A stretch of DNA of 64,000 nt from Hyposmocoma kahamanoa (GCF_003589595.1 NW_020654422.1:20724769-20788768), one strand, 5' to 3'; shown: positions 21,368 through 33,124, counted from the first letter of the stretch. The notes: generated by a model from the sequence alone, not told the origin. Numbers and translations are program-made.

Positions 21368-22007
21368 TGCAAGAATATTACAACACTATTGTAACTCAAA
21401 ATATTTGAATTTCATTTGATTAAATCATTGCTGAAGTCAAAATTTGATTCTCTACACGTGAATAAAACCGTCGAAGAATATTGTAAGAAACAATTAAAAG
21501 ATATCTACTTAACTCAAAATGAGACAAATTTACGTGAGCTAGTTCTGGCCAAAACGAACAGTCTTTGCTCAAAAATATGAAATGATTTCTTCCCTTTTAT
21601 TTTTAATAACATTGGGCCAGTAGGAAATTGTACAGATGTCAGTTAAAAAATAGTCAAAAAATATTATTATATACAATGTTTATGTATACGTTCGAATAAT
21701 ATATGTAGCTTTCATTACAACATATTCTTTGGTTGCACCCCCCTTCCCAACTCTTAAATTTCTAGCCTAAGTTGCCTGGAATTGCTACTTAGCAATAAGG
21801 CCGCCTGTAGACCATTGGCTTGCTCTGTGACTATTACATTACTGTTATGTGTTGTCATTGTAATTTTAATGTACAATAAAGAATATTTCATTCATTCATT
21901 AATTCATTCAAACTTTACTGTATTCATAAATTTTAATTATCTTTCGTTTTTCATTGATTCTGAAAAATACACTTTTTGAGTTAATACACTATTGCATTAA
22001 CAGTGCG
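21368..22007. mobile_element. family M element with nested LINE-tail insertion
   Basis: The left end AATATTACAACACTATTGTA, ACTCAAAATAT mirrors the right end CTTTTTGAGTTAATACAC, TATTGCATTAACAGTGCG. The interior AAAATGAGACA, GAGCTAGTTCTGGCCAAAA matches the 49.6-kb copy. About 180 bp at 21735-21912 is foreign. Confidence 0.6.
21735..21912 (+). mobile_element. LINE 3' end/SINE with ATTC tail
   Basis: Contains CTAAGTTGCCTGGAATTGCT, TAGCAATAAGGCCGCCTGT, GTACAATAAAGAATA and a tail of ATTC repeats. The same 3' end occurs at 34745-34862 and 51913-52058. It resembles 3' ends of RTE-type elements common in Lepidoptera. Confidence 0.6.
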
Positions 22008-22080
22008 ATATGATCTAATGATTTCTTGGCGATTTTCAAGCGCTTAGGGAGCAGCGCTTTGCCTATCGGTTATTCTCGGT

Positions 22081-22322
22081 TTTTTTTAAATGATTCGAAG
22101 TGACATGACGAACAAGTTGTACGCCTGATGGTACGCGACACGCCTGTCCACAACAGTTGCAATGCCACTCAAAGCTTTAAATCTCAAAGATCTGAGAGGC
22201 ACTGCCACTGCGCTGTCACCTTTAGACATAAGTTGGCAAGTCCCTGTAATTTCACCAGCACCCTTACCCTTCCAAACCGAAACGCAGTAATGCTCATATC
22301 ATTGCTTAGCGGCAGTAATATG
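22081..22322 (-). mobile_element. family A, near full length
   Basis: From GACATGACGAACAAGTTGTA to CATTGCTTAGCGGCAGTAAT. The outermost 5' part is missing. Confidence 0.7.
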
Positions 22323-23015
22323 TGTGGTTCTTCGACAGATATAGCTAGCCCACTCCCACTTCATCTTGCGTATTCAGCCAGCTATGTCGATGCCAGTCTT
22401 ATTACCATTTGCATTATAGAATATTTACACCAAGTTTCATCTTTGTTAGTTGAAGGAGTGTGACTTTTCATACAAAACTGTTTACCCTTTTTCATCTTTC
22501 TAGGGATTAATTTCGAAAAATCTGTTCTTAGTACGGACCCTATTCCTATTTATTATAGATATATATAAATGGATGTTTTTTTATGCGGCTCTTGAAGCCG
22601 GTATGAGATATGTACATATATTCAATATTTGCACTAGTTTTGCACCTAAAGAAAAAAAAAAAAGGAACATGATACGATGTATTTTAAACTCACGGTATAT
22701 ATATTTACGAACGCGAAGCGAAATCAGTGCAGGAAACTTGTAGGAAAATGTATATTTCTTGTGCGGAAGCAAGTTTGTCTAAGTTGTGAGTTACAGCGAG
22801 AGAGCGGCAGGGTGAAACTTTGTGATAAGCGTAGCGGGCGCGGATATATAGCGGCTGGTAAACAGCCACAGGCGAGCAAGCGAAAAAGGTCTAAGTGTAG
22901 GTAATTCCGAGAATCAGGCACAATTAATAGAGATTGCATACCCATGAAACGGCTTCCCCGGGTTATTACTCGTATATATAAACTAAAACATGTTCATTTC
23001 ATTCATTATTAAATA
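22323..23015. other. no gene recognised; TATA-like site
   Basis: 22680-22905 is open for 75 codons but shows no domain. GGATATATAGCGG at 22841-22853 could act as a TATA box, with no other support. Confidence 0.3.
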
Positions 23016-23215
23016 ACTGCCTCCGTGGCCGAACGGTTGCCATGCCTGCCACTCAGAGGTCCCAGGTTCGATTCCCGGGCCGGGAGAAATATTTGTATGG
23101 CCTACATTTATTTCTCTCGTGAGTTTGGTTGTAATTTATGATTGTGCATGTATGTGTCCTTGGCACTCGCGACACAGGGTTTCCCTAGTTCGGTATGTAC
23201 ATTATTATTAAAAGT
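23016..23215 (+). mobile_element. tRNA-derived SINE, family C
   Basis: The head is CCTCCGTGGCCGAACGGTTG with A-box TGGCCGAACGG and B-box GGTTCGATTCC about 35 bp later. It continues into GGGCCGGGAGAAATATTTGT and the body TTATTTCTCTCGTGAGTTTG. It ends CACAGGGTTTCCCTAGTTCG with an ATTATT tail. Not a tRNA gene: there is no acceptor-stem 3' strand and the body carries on. Seven copies or parts occur in the window. Confidence 0.8.
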
Positions 23216-25296
23216 TTAATCCTTTGTTAATTTTTTTTCATGTCATTTTATTTTATTAGCTGAATTCTTAATAGCAAAGTATTAGCATAAAGTGGTCATT
23301 CGAGAAATCATGAAATCAAACTCGTGTGCGCCGTACAATAATATATAGTGCCAGCGCGCCACGTTTGCACGTCCATTTCCGAGAACAAGGGAAGCAGCGG
23401 CGAAATGACAAACTAAGTTATTTTTTGTTTTTTGTTAAAAGTAATTATCTTATTTAAGAGTCATCCTTAGCGTCAATTTATAGCTTTTTGTTGCATTTAG
23501 TCATATTTATTCCTACAGCCAAACGGCGTTTACAGTTTGGTATTTATATATTAAAAAAAAAGTCTGTTCTAAATTACGTTTCAATTTGTTTTTGTATCGC
23601 TTTTGCCATAATCAGTATTTTAGTGTAGTTTTGATAGTGATATTATTGGTTGTCGTTTTTTTAACATTATTCTGAATTCAATGCCTAAGTAATAAAGATC
23701 AAAAATGATAATAATATATTAATGTGTTACGTATCACAGTTACGTAAAATGAATTCTGAGGCACTACCCAGACCAGAAGAAGTACAGTTCGTTTACTAAA
23801 GCGGTACTATCAAATGAAACTTTTTGAAATAAATTATTAAGCAGCTCTTTCTTCATTAGAAATCACCAAACTGTAGCTGACTTGAATTACTTTTTATCCG
23901 CTCTCTTAAGCGCTGTAGCCTGACCCAGATTTAAAAAACACTCTCTTTTCTTTATAAAACTGGAGCGTGCTGTGTTCAGAACATTCTAACTGAAACCTTG
24001 CTTAGAGATGTTTTTGACAACGCACAAACTTATGTTTTTAACCGTCTTTCTGCGAATTTCTGTACAACTACTTCCTTCTTCCTTGATACTTCTTACTACT
24101 ACTGTTTAAAGTTGAAGAATCAACTTTAGACAACGTTTTTCAGTGAACATACCGCACTGCCAATAATAAAGTGACTAAATTGAAAACGTAATATTTATGA
24201 GAAATTGACAAAAAAAATTTAACGTAGAAACAAACTAATAGTTTATTTTTTCTATTAAATCACACTCTTTGTGTAATAATGTCACATCTGCAAAATGACA
24301 ACCTTTCAGGTGAGAGAGTTACGAAATTTCTCAAATACACAATTGGTTTATTGCAGTTCGTAAATAATTTTGTGACTTTCATGTAATAAAAACACTTTGA
24401 CGTGTGATCATTTGTGGGCTTTATATTTGGTACCATACAAATGGCATATTATGTTTAGTGCCATTTCTTTTTTAATGCATTTTGTTGGTGTACCAAAAAT
24501 TACTTTACTATCGATTGTGCGATATACAGAGTGCTTTATTATTTATTTATTTTATTTTAGAGGGCACAAACAGCATAAACTATAACATATAAGAAATTAA
24601 AATAGCATTGGTAAGCAAACAGTTCCCCACCGATGTAAATTAACTAAAAACATAAAGTTTTTTTTTTAATCGGACAGCATGGGGAAATCCGAGACTATAG
24701 AAGATACAAGGAAACTGTGTTAGGAAACATTAAGTCTTTTTTTGTCAAAACATTTTTGGCATAGTCAATATTTTGGTCAAGCGTGCGTTGTCCAAAAAAA
24801 GAATAAAATTGATCAAAATTTTATTCATTTTTCATTTTTAGCGCTAATTGACTCAGTTTTATATAGAAATCATTTCATTGTATGTGACGAAAAAAATCGG
24901 GACAGCAGAAGTTTGTCAAATTTAATGAAACGTTTTTCCTACAAAATGAACAAAATTTACAAAATTTTTTTAATAGGGTCAAATTACAAGTTCTATCAAA
25001 GATCAATTTTATACGTGAATTTAATATATGTTTACATCGCAATAAATAATAATAATAAAGCAGAAAAAAGTGCTAAACAATTTGCTTGATCTAAAGTTAC
25101 GCGATTCCCTTTACTATGACCACTAATTTACGGTAATGAATCCTTGGCGCGTTACCTTGAAAATGCAGACCACAAATAATTAAGAAAACTTCGTATTCCG
25201 AATTCTTTGCACCTAGAATAATATAAAATTCTAACTAATAACACCAATTACCTTAATTTAGGTTATACCCTGTATTAAATAATCATTTAGAAAAGT
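23216..25296. other. no gene recognised; repeat S and a small hairpin
   Basis: A perfect short hairpin TTTAAAGTTGA-agaa-TCAACTTTAGA lies near 24104-24129. Repeat S is at 24276-24318. A 115-codon frame at 24742-25089 is rich in Lys, Asn, Ile, Phe and Tyr, as expected from AT-rich noise. Confidence 0.35.
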
Positions 25297-25385
25297 TCGT
25301 TTCCCGGACGGGTTCCACCGGGAATCAAACCCGAATCCTTCGTATTTAGCCCTCGTTGCTACCCGCAGAGCCGTCGAGGATGTCT
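25297..25385 (-). mobile_element. tRNA-like SINE head
   Basis: Read on the minus strand: CGACGGCTCTGCGGGTAGCA (A-box region), then GGGTTTGATTCCCGGTGG (B-box). No body repeat was matched elsewhere in the window, so the family is unknown. Confidence 0.45.
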
Positions 25386-25734
25386 GTTTGAAAGTACGTT
25401 TTACTAACTGCTACTCTAATGTTATTTATTTTACAGAGCAATTGTTTTTTCAACTAAGCTCCCATCCATTATTTTTAACAAACACGTTCTTTTTTTCAAA
25501 TGTAAACGCTGAAAAAGCTTTGAGGCACTGAGTATAGCTTTTTTACAACGCTGTTAAAGTGAACACTAGGAGTTTACGAGCTCTTAACGATTGCATTAAA
25601 TTTAGAATTAAGTTAATTATTTATAATTAAACATTTTGTTTATGTCGCTTATTTGATTTATTTCTTTTTAGAATTGCCATTGACGGGACTAGTCCATAGC
25701 AATATAATTTTTATGTTCCATTAATGAAATAAGA
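25386..25734. other. no gene; short repeat U
   Basis: 25547-25600 (AAAGTGAACACTAGGAGTTT, GAGCTCTTAACGA, TGCATTAAAT) matches 27012-27066, so both belong to an unrecognised repeat. Confidence 0.4.
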
Positions 25735-25990
25735 GAATGAACTCCTGGTGGCTGAGAGAAAGTTTCTCGGGAAGATTATTAGAAACATTCCAAGGAGATG
25801 ATGACAGCTGAAGAACCCACACTAACGCCAAATTAGAAGACTAAGAAGAGCTCGTCGCCCTGTTAGACTTTCTAAAGCTCGCAGACGCCACTGGCTCGGC
25901 TATTAAGAAAGAACGGGAGAGGATCGGATAGTGAAGAAAGCCTGTTTGGGTCAATCCACTAGACGAAGAACAGTTAATTCCATTCAAATA
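25735..25990 (+). pseudogene. LINE reverse transcriptase C-terminal fragment
   Basis: The conceptual reading gives ERKFLGKIIRNIPRR, then after frame breaks LRRARRPVRLSKARRRHWLG and ERTGEDRIVKKACLGQSTRR. RRRxxWLGH...R-GEDRI-x-KKA is the familiar tail following the thumb in RTE-type reverse transcriptases. Two or more stops, and no N-terminal or catalytic region. Confidence 0.55.
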
Positions 25991-26189
25991 AATATACATA
26001 ATGAATAAAGAAAAAAGATTTCAAAGAAACGTACTTACAAACAATATTCAAGGACGCGGATGCAAGAGAGTCTGCAAGCGAACTGTAGCTGTAGAGTGTA
26101 ACTGACCGAAGAAAATGGTGTTTGTGGTTTCAGAGGCTTAGACGCACATTGGGTCACTGGACCAGGGGAGTAAATGAGTGATACTGTGA

Positions 26190-26485
26190 TTTCAGTAGCA
26201 GTGCAGCTCCTTGTGAAAGAGTCCGTTCAGGAAAGTACTGCCGGCATACTTTTTCTGGTACCAAGTTATAACGTGAGCATTATTTCGTTACAGTTTTGAG
26301 AGGTAAGGGTACTGGCGAAACTACAAGTGCTTGAGACTTGTCAACTTCATGTCTCGGGGTGACGGGCACAGCAGCAGTCCTGTGTGATTAAAGCTCTGAG
26401 TGATACTGCAACAGCCACGGGTTGGCATGTCGTCTACCACCAGGCGTACGACTTATTCGTCCCATTATTTAATGGCATAAAAAAT
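26190..26485 (+). mobile_element. family A, near full length
   Basis: From TTTCAGTAGCAGTGCAGCTC to ATTTAATGGCATAAAAAA. More diverged in the middle (GCCCAAGCAG block altered to GTACCAAGTTA). Confidence 0.7.
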
Positions 26486-26639
26486 CTGTAGTTACTATTT
26501 GAAAACTTAAACATTTTGATGGTAGTATGAATTGTCCACGTGTAATACGTGACTAATAAATATTTGATTTGAAAAAGGACGTGGTGACAAAATAAAGAAT
26601 GGTACCATGAGGTGATTTGATTAATGAAAGTATAATGGC

Positions 26640-26880
26640 ATGAGATGGTATATAGAGTCGACGTAGCAGGCAATGCTGTGAGAGCCACGAAGGAAGTTTT
26701 CAGACCAAAGTCGGGAATGTTCTCAAAAAGGTTGGAGGGTGTAGAGAGAATAACAGGAGGTCTGGTATGGAAAGATTGATGAATTTAGGTGAAGCAAGAG
26801 AGATTGGCCATGATCGTGCAAAGTAGCGATCGGTAGAATCTGCTTATTCCAATGAGAAAAGGCGCCGAATTATAATATCT
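26640..26880 (+). pseudogene. LINE C-terminal fragment
   Basis: The frame around 26755-26870 reads RRSGMERLMNLGEAREIGHD, then RAK, a stop, RSVESAYSNEKRRR. The string GEAREI-x-HDRxxWRSVV is known from the extreme C-terminus of RTE-type enzymes. The missing Trp is the UAG position (W codon TGG to TAG). Confidence 0.5.
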
Positions 26881-27467
26881 CGCATATTTTCAGCGAACAT
26901 GTTAATATTTTTTTTTTATTGTGTTGTCGAAAAACTGACTAAATATTTTTAACTTCCTATTTTTCTAACCGTTGCAAAAGTAGAGCAAGTACACAAACAC
27001 GGTTTTACAGCTGCTGTAAAAGTGGGCACTGAGTCTTTACGGTCTCTTAACGAATGTATTAAATGAGCAACGACGCGTTTCGTTTGCTCAAAGATTGCTG
27101 CAGCTTACTGAGCCTGCTTTGTGGGCTTGGACAAGTGTTTTGTGGAATATTTTTGAAACTTTACGAGTCACTAAAATACTATGGTGCTATTATGTCAATA
27201 GTTAATGCCTAAGTAGTCGTGTTTTTAACAAAATTAGCAAATAGAGGAATACAAAGTATGTTTAATACAGGAGAAAAGAAAAGATTGGAATTGTTACAGC
27301 TACAAAGTTTCATCAAGTGGCAAGCATCATTCCCTGGAGGCTGCAACGTTTGCTTCTGGATACCTGATCTTAGTCTACATCGTAAGTAACTGCCAGTCTT
27401 CTGATTCTTTGGCCATATTTTGTGCCTTTGTATGTATTTTGCCTCTCGTATGAGTTATTTTATATCA
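26881..27467. other. no gene; repeat U
   Basis: The second copy of repeat U lies at 27012-27066. The rest is unrecognised. Confidence 0.4.
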
Positions 27468-27600
27468 TTCTTTAAAAGGAGGTGAACGAGCAGGCGAGTC
27501 CTTTAATGGGAGGTGGTCGTCGTCGGCCATGAACATTTTCAACATCAGAAGAGCTGCCTATGCGTTGTCAGCCTTTGAGAACCCCGTAAACACTCTTTCC
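27468..27600 (-). mobile_element. LINE 3' end
   Basis: On the minus strand: GTTCTCAAAGGCTGACAACG, CAGCTCTTCTGATGTTG, GACGACGACCACCTCCC, GCTCGTTCACCTCCTTTTAA. This is the same 3' end as the LINE at 53.1-53.7 kb, where it follows the reverse transcriptase frame. Translated, VLKG-x-QRxGS...NVHGRRR resembles the last residues of that protein. Confidence 0.55.
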
Positions 27601-27819
27601 GCGTATTGCGGTCTTTCCATCACGCAGAGTGTATAAAGGGGACGGGGTGGATGAAAGGAGCCTCCCCGCACGACGTCCCGTTGCCTTCCTGTAAATCTGG
27701 CGAACTCTGGCGAGTACCTTGTGCTGATTGGCAAAGCTTTTTACCACGATGGCAACCACTACAATGTATGCCATCGATACGATAAGAAGAAGATCAAACA
27801 GAGTAGTACTGTCGACCAA
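27601..27819 (-). pseudogene. family W coding repeat joined to LINE tail
   Basis: 27711-27793 is homologous, codon for codon, to the frame at 8.3-8.5 kb (SYRIDGI..., CH-x-G-x-x-x-CQS-x-QGTR). Downstream in the same frame it reads QSSPDLQEGNGTSCGEAPF and stops near 27610. An 83-codon frame in another register (27568-27819) starts with a hydrophobic stretch LLLIVSMAYIVVVAIVV. I regard it as a shadow, because the codon conservation lies in the CH-x-G frame. The 3' side is the LINE end, so W may be part of that LINE or a chimera. Confidence 0.4.
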
Positions 27820-28374
27820 TGTAATTGTTATTATTCGTATAAAATATTTGATCAGGTTACTTTGCTACAGGATATAGGTACTAAGAGTATTAACAACAAT
27901 TACACAGTGTTAGAGTATGAGATATCGGACGATGTGATCACTTGCCCCAGGCCCGCTTTGAACCGCGGCGTGTTTGAAGTTGAGCGGTCAGAGAGTGCTC
28001 TTGTGAGGGCTATGGCTTACACCGTAATATAAATTCGAATTTAGATAACACTAGGCCATTTGATTTTGTTTCGTGATTTGTCGGGATCTTTTGAAACGAA
28101 CTTTGGCTTTCCTCGACTAAAATCTTATGTTGCGATGGAGAAGTCGATTATAATTAGAAGATAATGGAACTCAAATTCATTTCACACACGTTTTCGGTTT
28201 GGACAAACAAGTCATTAATGTGATGTAAATATTTCTGCTTCATCAAAATCGCAAGTTACATCTATTAGTGCTATAACAGTCAATGCACGAAAGCTAGGCA
28301 TGTTAAAAATGAACACAGCTTTTTACATGTTAATTTTTTTGTGTTTACTTTGTATTAAGATACACCAATTCCAA
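27820..28374. other. no gene recognised
   Basis: Low-copy-looking sequence. Nothing recognised on either strand. Confidence 0.35.
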
Positions 28375-28600
28375 TTTTTAACCGACTTCAAAAATAGTAG
28401 AAGATTCTCAATTCGATTGTATTTTTTTGTATGTACGTTATGCGATGACATCGACATTTGTTGGAAAGAGGTACCTCAGTATTAGTTCCATTTAAATTTG
28501 ATGAAAATAGGTGGCAATCTAGGGCATACTAAGCGATTTCAATAAAACTTTGCAAATATATGTAATTCCACGTACTTTTGAGATCGGTTTTTTTCATAAA
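28375..28600 (+). repeat. family F repeat
   Basis: Starts TTTTTAACCGACTTCAAAAA, then GATTCTCAATTCGATTGTAT, GAGGTACCTCAGTATTAG, and AAGCGATTTCAATAAAACTT. Opposite orientation to the other copies, with its complete terminus. Confidence 0.65.
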
Positions 28601-28974
28601 AAGTTATAATGTAGTTTACAGGTTCTTTTAGTTAATTATAATGTATGTAATGTACTCCACCTGGAGTTGTGACAGCGCTATAGCTATAGCAACAACTAAG
28701 TACCAGTACCTATAGAGATTCGTAACGGTGTAAGTGGCAGACATATTGGAGCTTCTATTTTTAAACTGACAGCTTGAATGGGACTCAAGGTGCATAGTTC
28801 TCGTACTGTTCCGACGAGTACTTTTGTCTAATTAACATTGGGTTTCTTTTCTGGTGAACTTTTTTCTCTTAATGCTATACCTTTAAATTTGTATTTAACT
28901 AACTCAGAATCAAATAACCTTTATTCCACATTTGAAATCGTCATATTCATTAAACTCAACTGCTCATTTGTAAC
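28601..28974. other. no gene recognised
   Basis: Nothing recognised. Confidence 0.4.
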
Positions 28975-29075
28975 ACAGATTCCCCTGAGTAGAATGAGCA
29001 AGAAACTGTAGGGGTTGCTCTTTGTAAATAGACATTTGTACACATTTATCATTTACTATATTTATTTCAAACATT
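28975..29075 (+). repeat. family L, LINE-tail-like
   Basis: CAGATTCCCCTGAGTAGAAT, then GTAGGGGTTGCTCTTTGTAA and ACATTTGTACAC. Closely matches 21.2-21.3 kb. Confidence 0.5.
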
Positions 29076-29094
29076 ATAAGATCGAGACTAGAGA

Positions 29095-29240
29095 AGAGCG
29101 AAATGGGTCAATACCACGAATTTTTGTCATCCAAGTCCGCAGAAACTATTAACCCATAGTATTTGTTTCAATATAATTTTAAATCTCGTGAATGGCAAAT
29201 TTTTTATATCAATAAGATCTTATTACCCATAGGTCGCTGG
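29095..29240 (-). pseudogene. Jockey-like LINE 3' end
   Basis: Read on the minus strand, the final ~40 codons of the protein seen better at 46.6 kb, including the ending DDKN. TTTTTGTCATCCAAGTCCGC and TTTAAATCTCGTGAATGGCA are the matching nucleotide blocks. Frame broken. Confidence 0.6.
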
Positions 29241-29965
29241 TTCATATTATACAAATAAAATGCAAGTTGAAATTACTAATGCGGATTTTATTTCTAAAGT
29301 AACTTCTTCTTTTCTTACTTGATGACGTCATCAAATTGAGTAAAAAAAACTTCCAGTCCAGTGTCAGGTTTTATTTCCAAAAGTATTCATACAAGGTGAC
29401 AAGTTAATTGTAACCGGCGAGAGCGGGACTACATTACAAAGGTAAAAAGTATAACAGTAACTATCAGATAGGTTCAGGCTGTCGTTCCCACGAGGACTCA
29501 ACTTCTACTTCTGATGTTTTTCACATATAAATAAAATTCGGTTCAAGTAGTCACCATTCGATGGAAAATCTTAATACCGCGATGCAGGAATTAAGTAAAA
29601 ATGCCATCTAGCGGATTTTTAGAGAAATATCTGACAAACAAAGTTGATGTCCATGATATAAAATAGGTTTTTTACAAGGGTTTTTGAGAAGAGAGTTCAA
29701 AAAGTGTTGCCTGGCCAAAGTAAAAATAGGTTTTTGACATATTTTTATATACTATTTGGTTAACCTATATGTCTCAATATTTCTTAACATAGAACACTTA
29801 AGAATTACAAATATTACTAAGTATAATTAGTATTTGGATTAAAGAACGGCAGCTCAATGGGACGACGGTTACTTCTCGGTTACCTTCTCGGTTACGATTA
29901 CTTTGTGAAATATACTTGGTGGAATATACCTTTGATTTTGATATCTACGTTACATACATTTATGA
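29241..29965. other. no gene; repeat Y
   Basis: Repeat Y at 29565-29618 also occurs inside the 1-kb inverted-repeat element at 20.2-21.2 kb, suggesting a relative of that element inserted here. Otherwise nothing is recognised. Confidence 0.4.
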
Positions 29966-30450
29966 ATGTTTAATAACCATACACATCGCCACATCTTCAG
30001 GTCGTCAATCCCACAAAGCCTAAAAACTAAGGCATTTAACCAGTGCATTCTACCAGTTATGTCCTACGCAGCTGAGACGTGGACATTAACAGCAGACCTC
30101 GTCCACAAATTCAAGGACGCTTCAGCCTGCGATGGTGTGAGCTATGCTTGGGGTTTCTCTGATTGACCGAATCCCTAACGAGGTCATACGTCAGAGAACT
30201 AAAGTGACCGACATCGTAAAACCAGTATGCTTAAGTGGCAGTGGGCCGAGCATGTCTGCAGGAGGGTTGATCGCCGATGGAGCAGACATGTTCTGGAATG
30301 GCGACCACGTCAAGGAAGACGTAACGGGACGCCCTGCGGCAAGATGGACAGACGATCTGAGCCAGGCTGGATGCGGACGGCACAAGATCGGGAAAGTTGG
30401 CATGCTCTACGAGGCTTATGTCCAGAAGTGGATGCGTGTAAGCTGATGAC
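29966..30450 (+). pseudogene. LINE reverse transcriptase C-terminal region, frameshifted (RTE-like)
   Basis: Joined across frames on the plus strand: SLKTKAFNQCILPVMSYAAE, then WTLTADLVHKFK, MLGVSLIDRIPNEVIRQRTK, LKWQWAEHVCRRVDRRWSRH, VLEWRPRQGRR, ARWTDDLSQAG. These are successive landmarks from the end of the palm/thumb to the C-terminus: L-x-x-C-x-LPVM-x-YGAETW, R-A-M-LG-x-SL-x-D-x-x-x-N, K-W-x-WAGH-x-x-R. At least two frameshifts separate them. There is no catalytic YADD box, so the insertion is 5'-truncated. This is the longest of the RTE-like remnants here. Confidence 0.7.
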
Positions 30451-30495
30451 GATGATGATGAAGAACAAATATCGTGATAAAATCCACATGTCGAA

Positions 30496-30580
30496 GTCGT
30501 CGATGGAAAACGTGTGAAGTCACTAACCCGCATTGGGCCAGCATGGCGGACTAGGGAAACCCGCTCAAATATCTTGGTTG
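30496..30580 (+). mobile_element. family B SINE fragment
   Basis: GATGGAAAACGTGTGAAGTC, then AACCCGCATTGGGCCAGCAT. It corresponds to the middle of family B. Confidence 0.5.
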
Positions 30581-32639
30581 ATTAATTTGTACATAATACA
30601 TAGCACAGTGACTTAGTTAGGTAAGTAGTTAGGAACAAAGTCTTGTATGTTGTGAAGATCAACTTCAGCGTAGCTTATAAGACTGACCTCAATTTGCTTC
30701 TTTATTTACGTAGCGTATTTTATATATCTTGTCTCATAATTTAATCTAAGCTACAAAAATTTTTCGATTTAACTTTTTTTCAAATGAACGGAATTGATTG
30801 GTAAAAGTTACGTCATCATCAAAGTTCTGTTTAGTAATTGCCTACTTCCCATAGTTAATAATGGGCAATAATTATGGCTCAAAAGACTAGTATCCCAAAT
30901 TTGTTTTTATTTTCGACGTCAGAATGGGCGGGACGCTGTTTAGTGGCTTCAGACAGGTAGCTATTAAGCAAGCTAAAAAAGAAACTTTCTAGGCACTTCA
31001 AATTTTTGTGGGCGTTCCAGTTTTGGTGGTAACCAAAGACTTTCGATATCTAATAAAGCAGTTTTGATTTTTGTACCTACACCCTTGTAGACGTGTAAAG
31101 TTTACTTAAAAATCTGACTTAAACGTGCGCCATAAAAATTTTGTAAAAAAACGCACTAATGTTAATTGATATATTATTATATTTAATAATAATCCGAGCT
31201 TCGTTATCATTCATCTACAAGTATTGGTCTCCCAGTTACACAAGTTTAAAAAACATTACATCTACGTGTAAGATAAAAAGCAACAATGCCCTGCGAGGGC
31301 AATTTATCAAAATGAGGGATCGACTGGTACAGAAATAGGTGCATTCATTTGTTCTCTATCGAATGAAAATAGTGATGTAACAGCAAACATGTTACTATGA
31401 ATTCACTTAACATAGAAATGTCCTTTCCGTATATTCAGAATATAAACGAAATCAGTTGGTCGGATGTTTATTAAAGGCTGGATATCAAAACAATATTAAA
31501 ACAAAATATGACATCTTGGACGATGGTATCATCGATATTGCAATGTATAATACTTATATAATTAAATTCGTGTTCATATTCAAATTTCAGCGAAACAAAA
31601 AGTTTGTAAAAAAGGCTTTTAAGCTTCTGCATACGTTAGATGATAAAAAAGAATGTACGTAACTGATACATTTGGTTCTTTCTGGTTGTTTACCGACTTG
31701 GTTCTATCTACGATTATAAAAAATAAATATTATACACGATAAATGCACAAAAAGCAACCTCTTGAGTTTCTTACTCATTCTTCTCATGGGAATCTGTACC
31801 ATGCGTTAAAAAAGTCACCAAATTGTTGAGATTTCCCCAACACGTAAAATAATTACTAGTAATAATAATCTTAAACGTACTAGTTATTTGACGATGTAGA
31901 TAACTGCTATCGATTATATTACAACTCTATTGGATGTGTGGGCTAGTGCATAACTAGAAGAAATGGCTCTAAGACCCTTTTCATTATTAGCTTCCAGTAT
32001 TTTTATTCCATCTCTTTGACTAATACAGTTTTTACGTTCAACCTTATGGTTAACAATTTAAGAAGGAGTTTCAATTTTCTATCTTTCTATAACGGTAAGA
32101 ATAAGTTTGTAAAAGCTATTAATAATATTTTCTCTTCCCTTTATCCTTACGCCTTTTGTAGTGTAAGTAATGATCGATTTGTAGTTTCGTCTATTTTAAA
32201 TTGTATTGTTTCTTGTTACGTCTTCATTTCCTTTTGTTTCGACAGATCGACGGTGCATTACAACGTCGTTTCTGTTTTGTTATGGTAATATTTTTATTAT
32301 TTGTAAAAAAAGCTGGTATATATATTAAACTGTTTCATACATTCTTTGGTACTTCTACAATGTCGAAACTGTACAGTGAGTAACAGTCACCATCATCGTT
32401 ATTATAATCAGTCGGTATAGCTTCCATTCTTCACATACATAGCCAGCTCGTTACTCTCTTTATTACTGCTCACTTAGACTCTTTTATTTACTCAATAAAT
32501 CTATTCAGTCTTCATCTCCCTCATTTTTCTTTCGTTTTCCTTCTCTTTCCTTCTATTGTTACTCACTATGCAGAGTTTCAGTTATACTACAAGTTTAAAT
32601 TTGACATTTAAAAAGTGGATAAAGAATCACGTTGCCTGT
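30581..32639. other. no gene; one family L fragment
   Basis: A reversed family L piece at 31758-31800 (CAACCTCTTGAGTTTCTTAC, CATGGGAATCTG). The rest is AT-rich low-copy-looking sequence. Frames of 60-90 codons here have no recognisable content. Confidence 0.4.
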
Positions 32640-32870
32640 GTAGGTATAGTGGTCTTCTCCCATGTCTACGTAAGCACGAGTGGAACAGGCTCCGTCGCCG
32701 AAGCAGCTGAAAACCGAATAATGTTGAAATAAGTCGTTTTGATCCTTATGGAAGCCCTGGGGACCCACAGGCTGCTCGCACCAGAGCTTACGCGGTTAGC
32801 TACTTCCGCCAAAATTGTTAAAGTTTGAAATAGTAAATTTTTTCCTTGATTTCTATACAATATCTACTTG
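32640..32870 (-). other. unidentified, possibly coding, less AT-rich patch
   Basis: A patch clearly richer in GC than its flanks. The minus strand is open for 64 codons (32666-32860), and a second frame is open across the same span. Neither gives a domain I know. It could be a fragment of a retroelement ORF. Confidence 0.25.
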
Positions 32871-32914
32871 AAATATCCGTTACAATTAATTATTTGCAAT
32901 GTCAAATCTCATTC

Positions 32915-33100
32915 TTTCTTTTTTTTCAATACCAAGTGACAGGACAAAACAAGTTGTGCGTCTGATGTTAAGCAACACGCCTGTCCATAGCAGTTGCAGT
33001 GCCACTCAGAGTTTAAGTCGCAAATATCTGAGGGACTGCCACTGCGCCAGTCATCCTGGGAGATAAGCTCAAAAGTCCCATGTGCCCATATTCACCTAAC
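32915..33100 (-). mobile_element. family A 3' two-thirds
   Basis: From ATACCAAGTGACAGGACAAA to TCCCATGTGCCCATATTCAC. Truncated at the 5' side. Confidence 0.7.
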
Positions 33101-33124
33101 TACTAACTATAACATTTTTTATAG

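Noticed and set aside
22128..22463. 111-codon plus-strand frame
   Set aside because: Most of it lies in a reverse family A SINE.
23016..23100. tRNA gene (also the family C heads at 37.1, 53.9 and 54.9 kb)
   Set aside because: Pol III boxes are present, but there is no closing acceptor stem and a SINE body follows.
24742..25089. 115-codon plus-strand frame
   Set aside because: Composition dominated by Lys, Asn, Ile, Phe and Tyr as expected from AT-rich noise. No motif.
27568..27819. 83-codon frame with an N-terminal hydrophobic segment that looks like a membrane helix
   Set aside because: The codon-level conservation with the 8.4-kb copy is in a different frame, so this one is a shadow.
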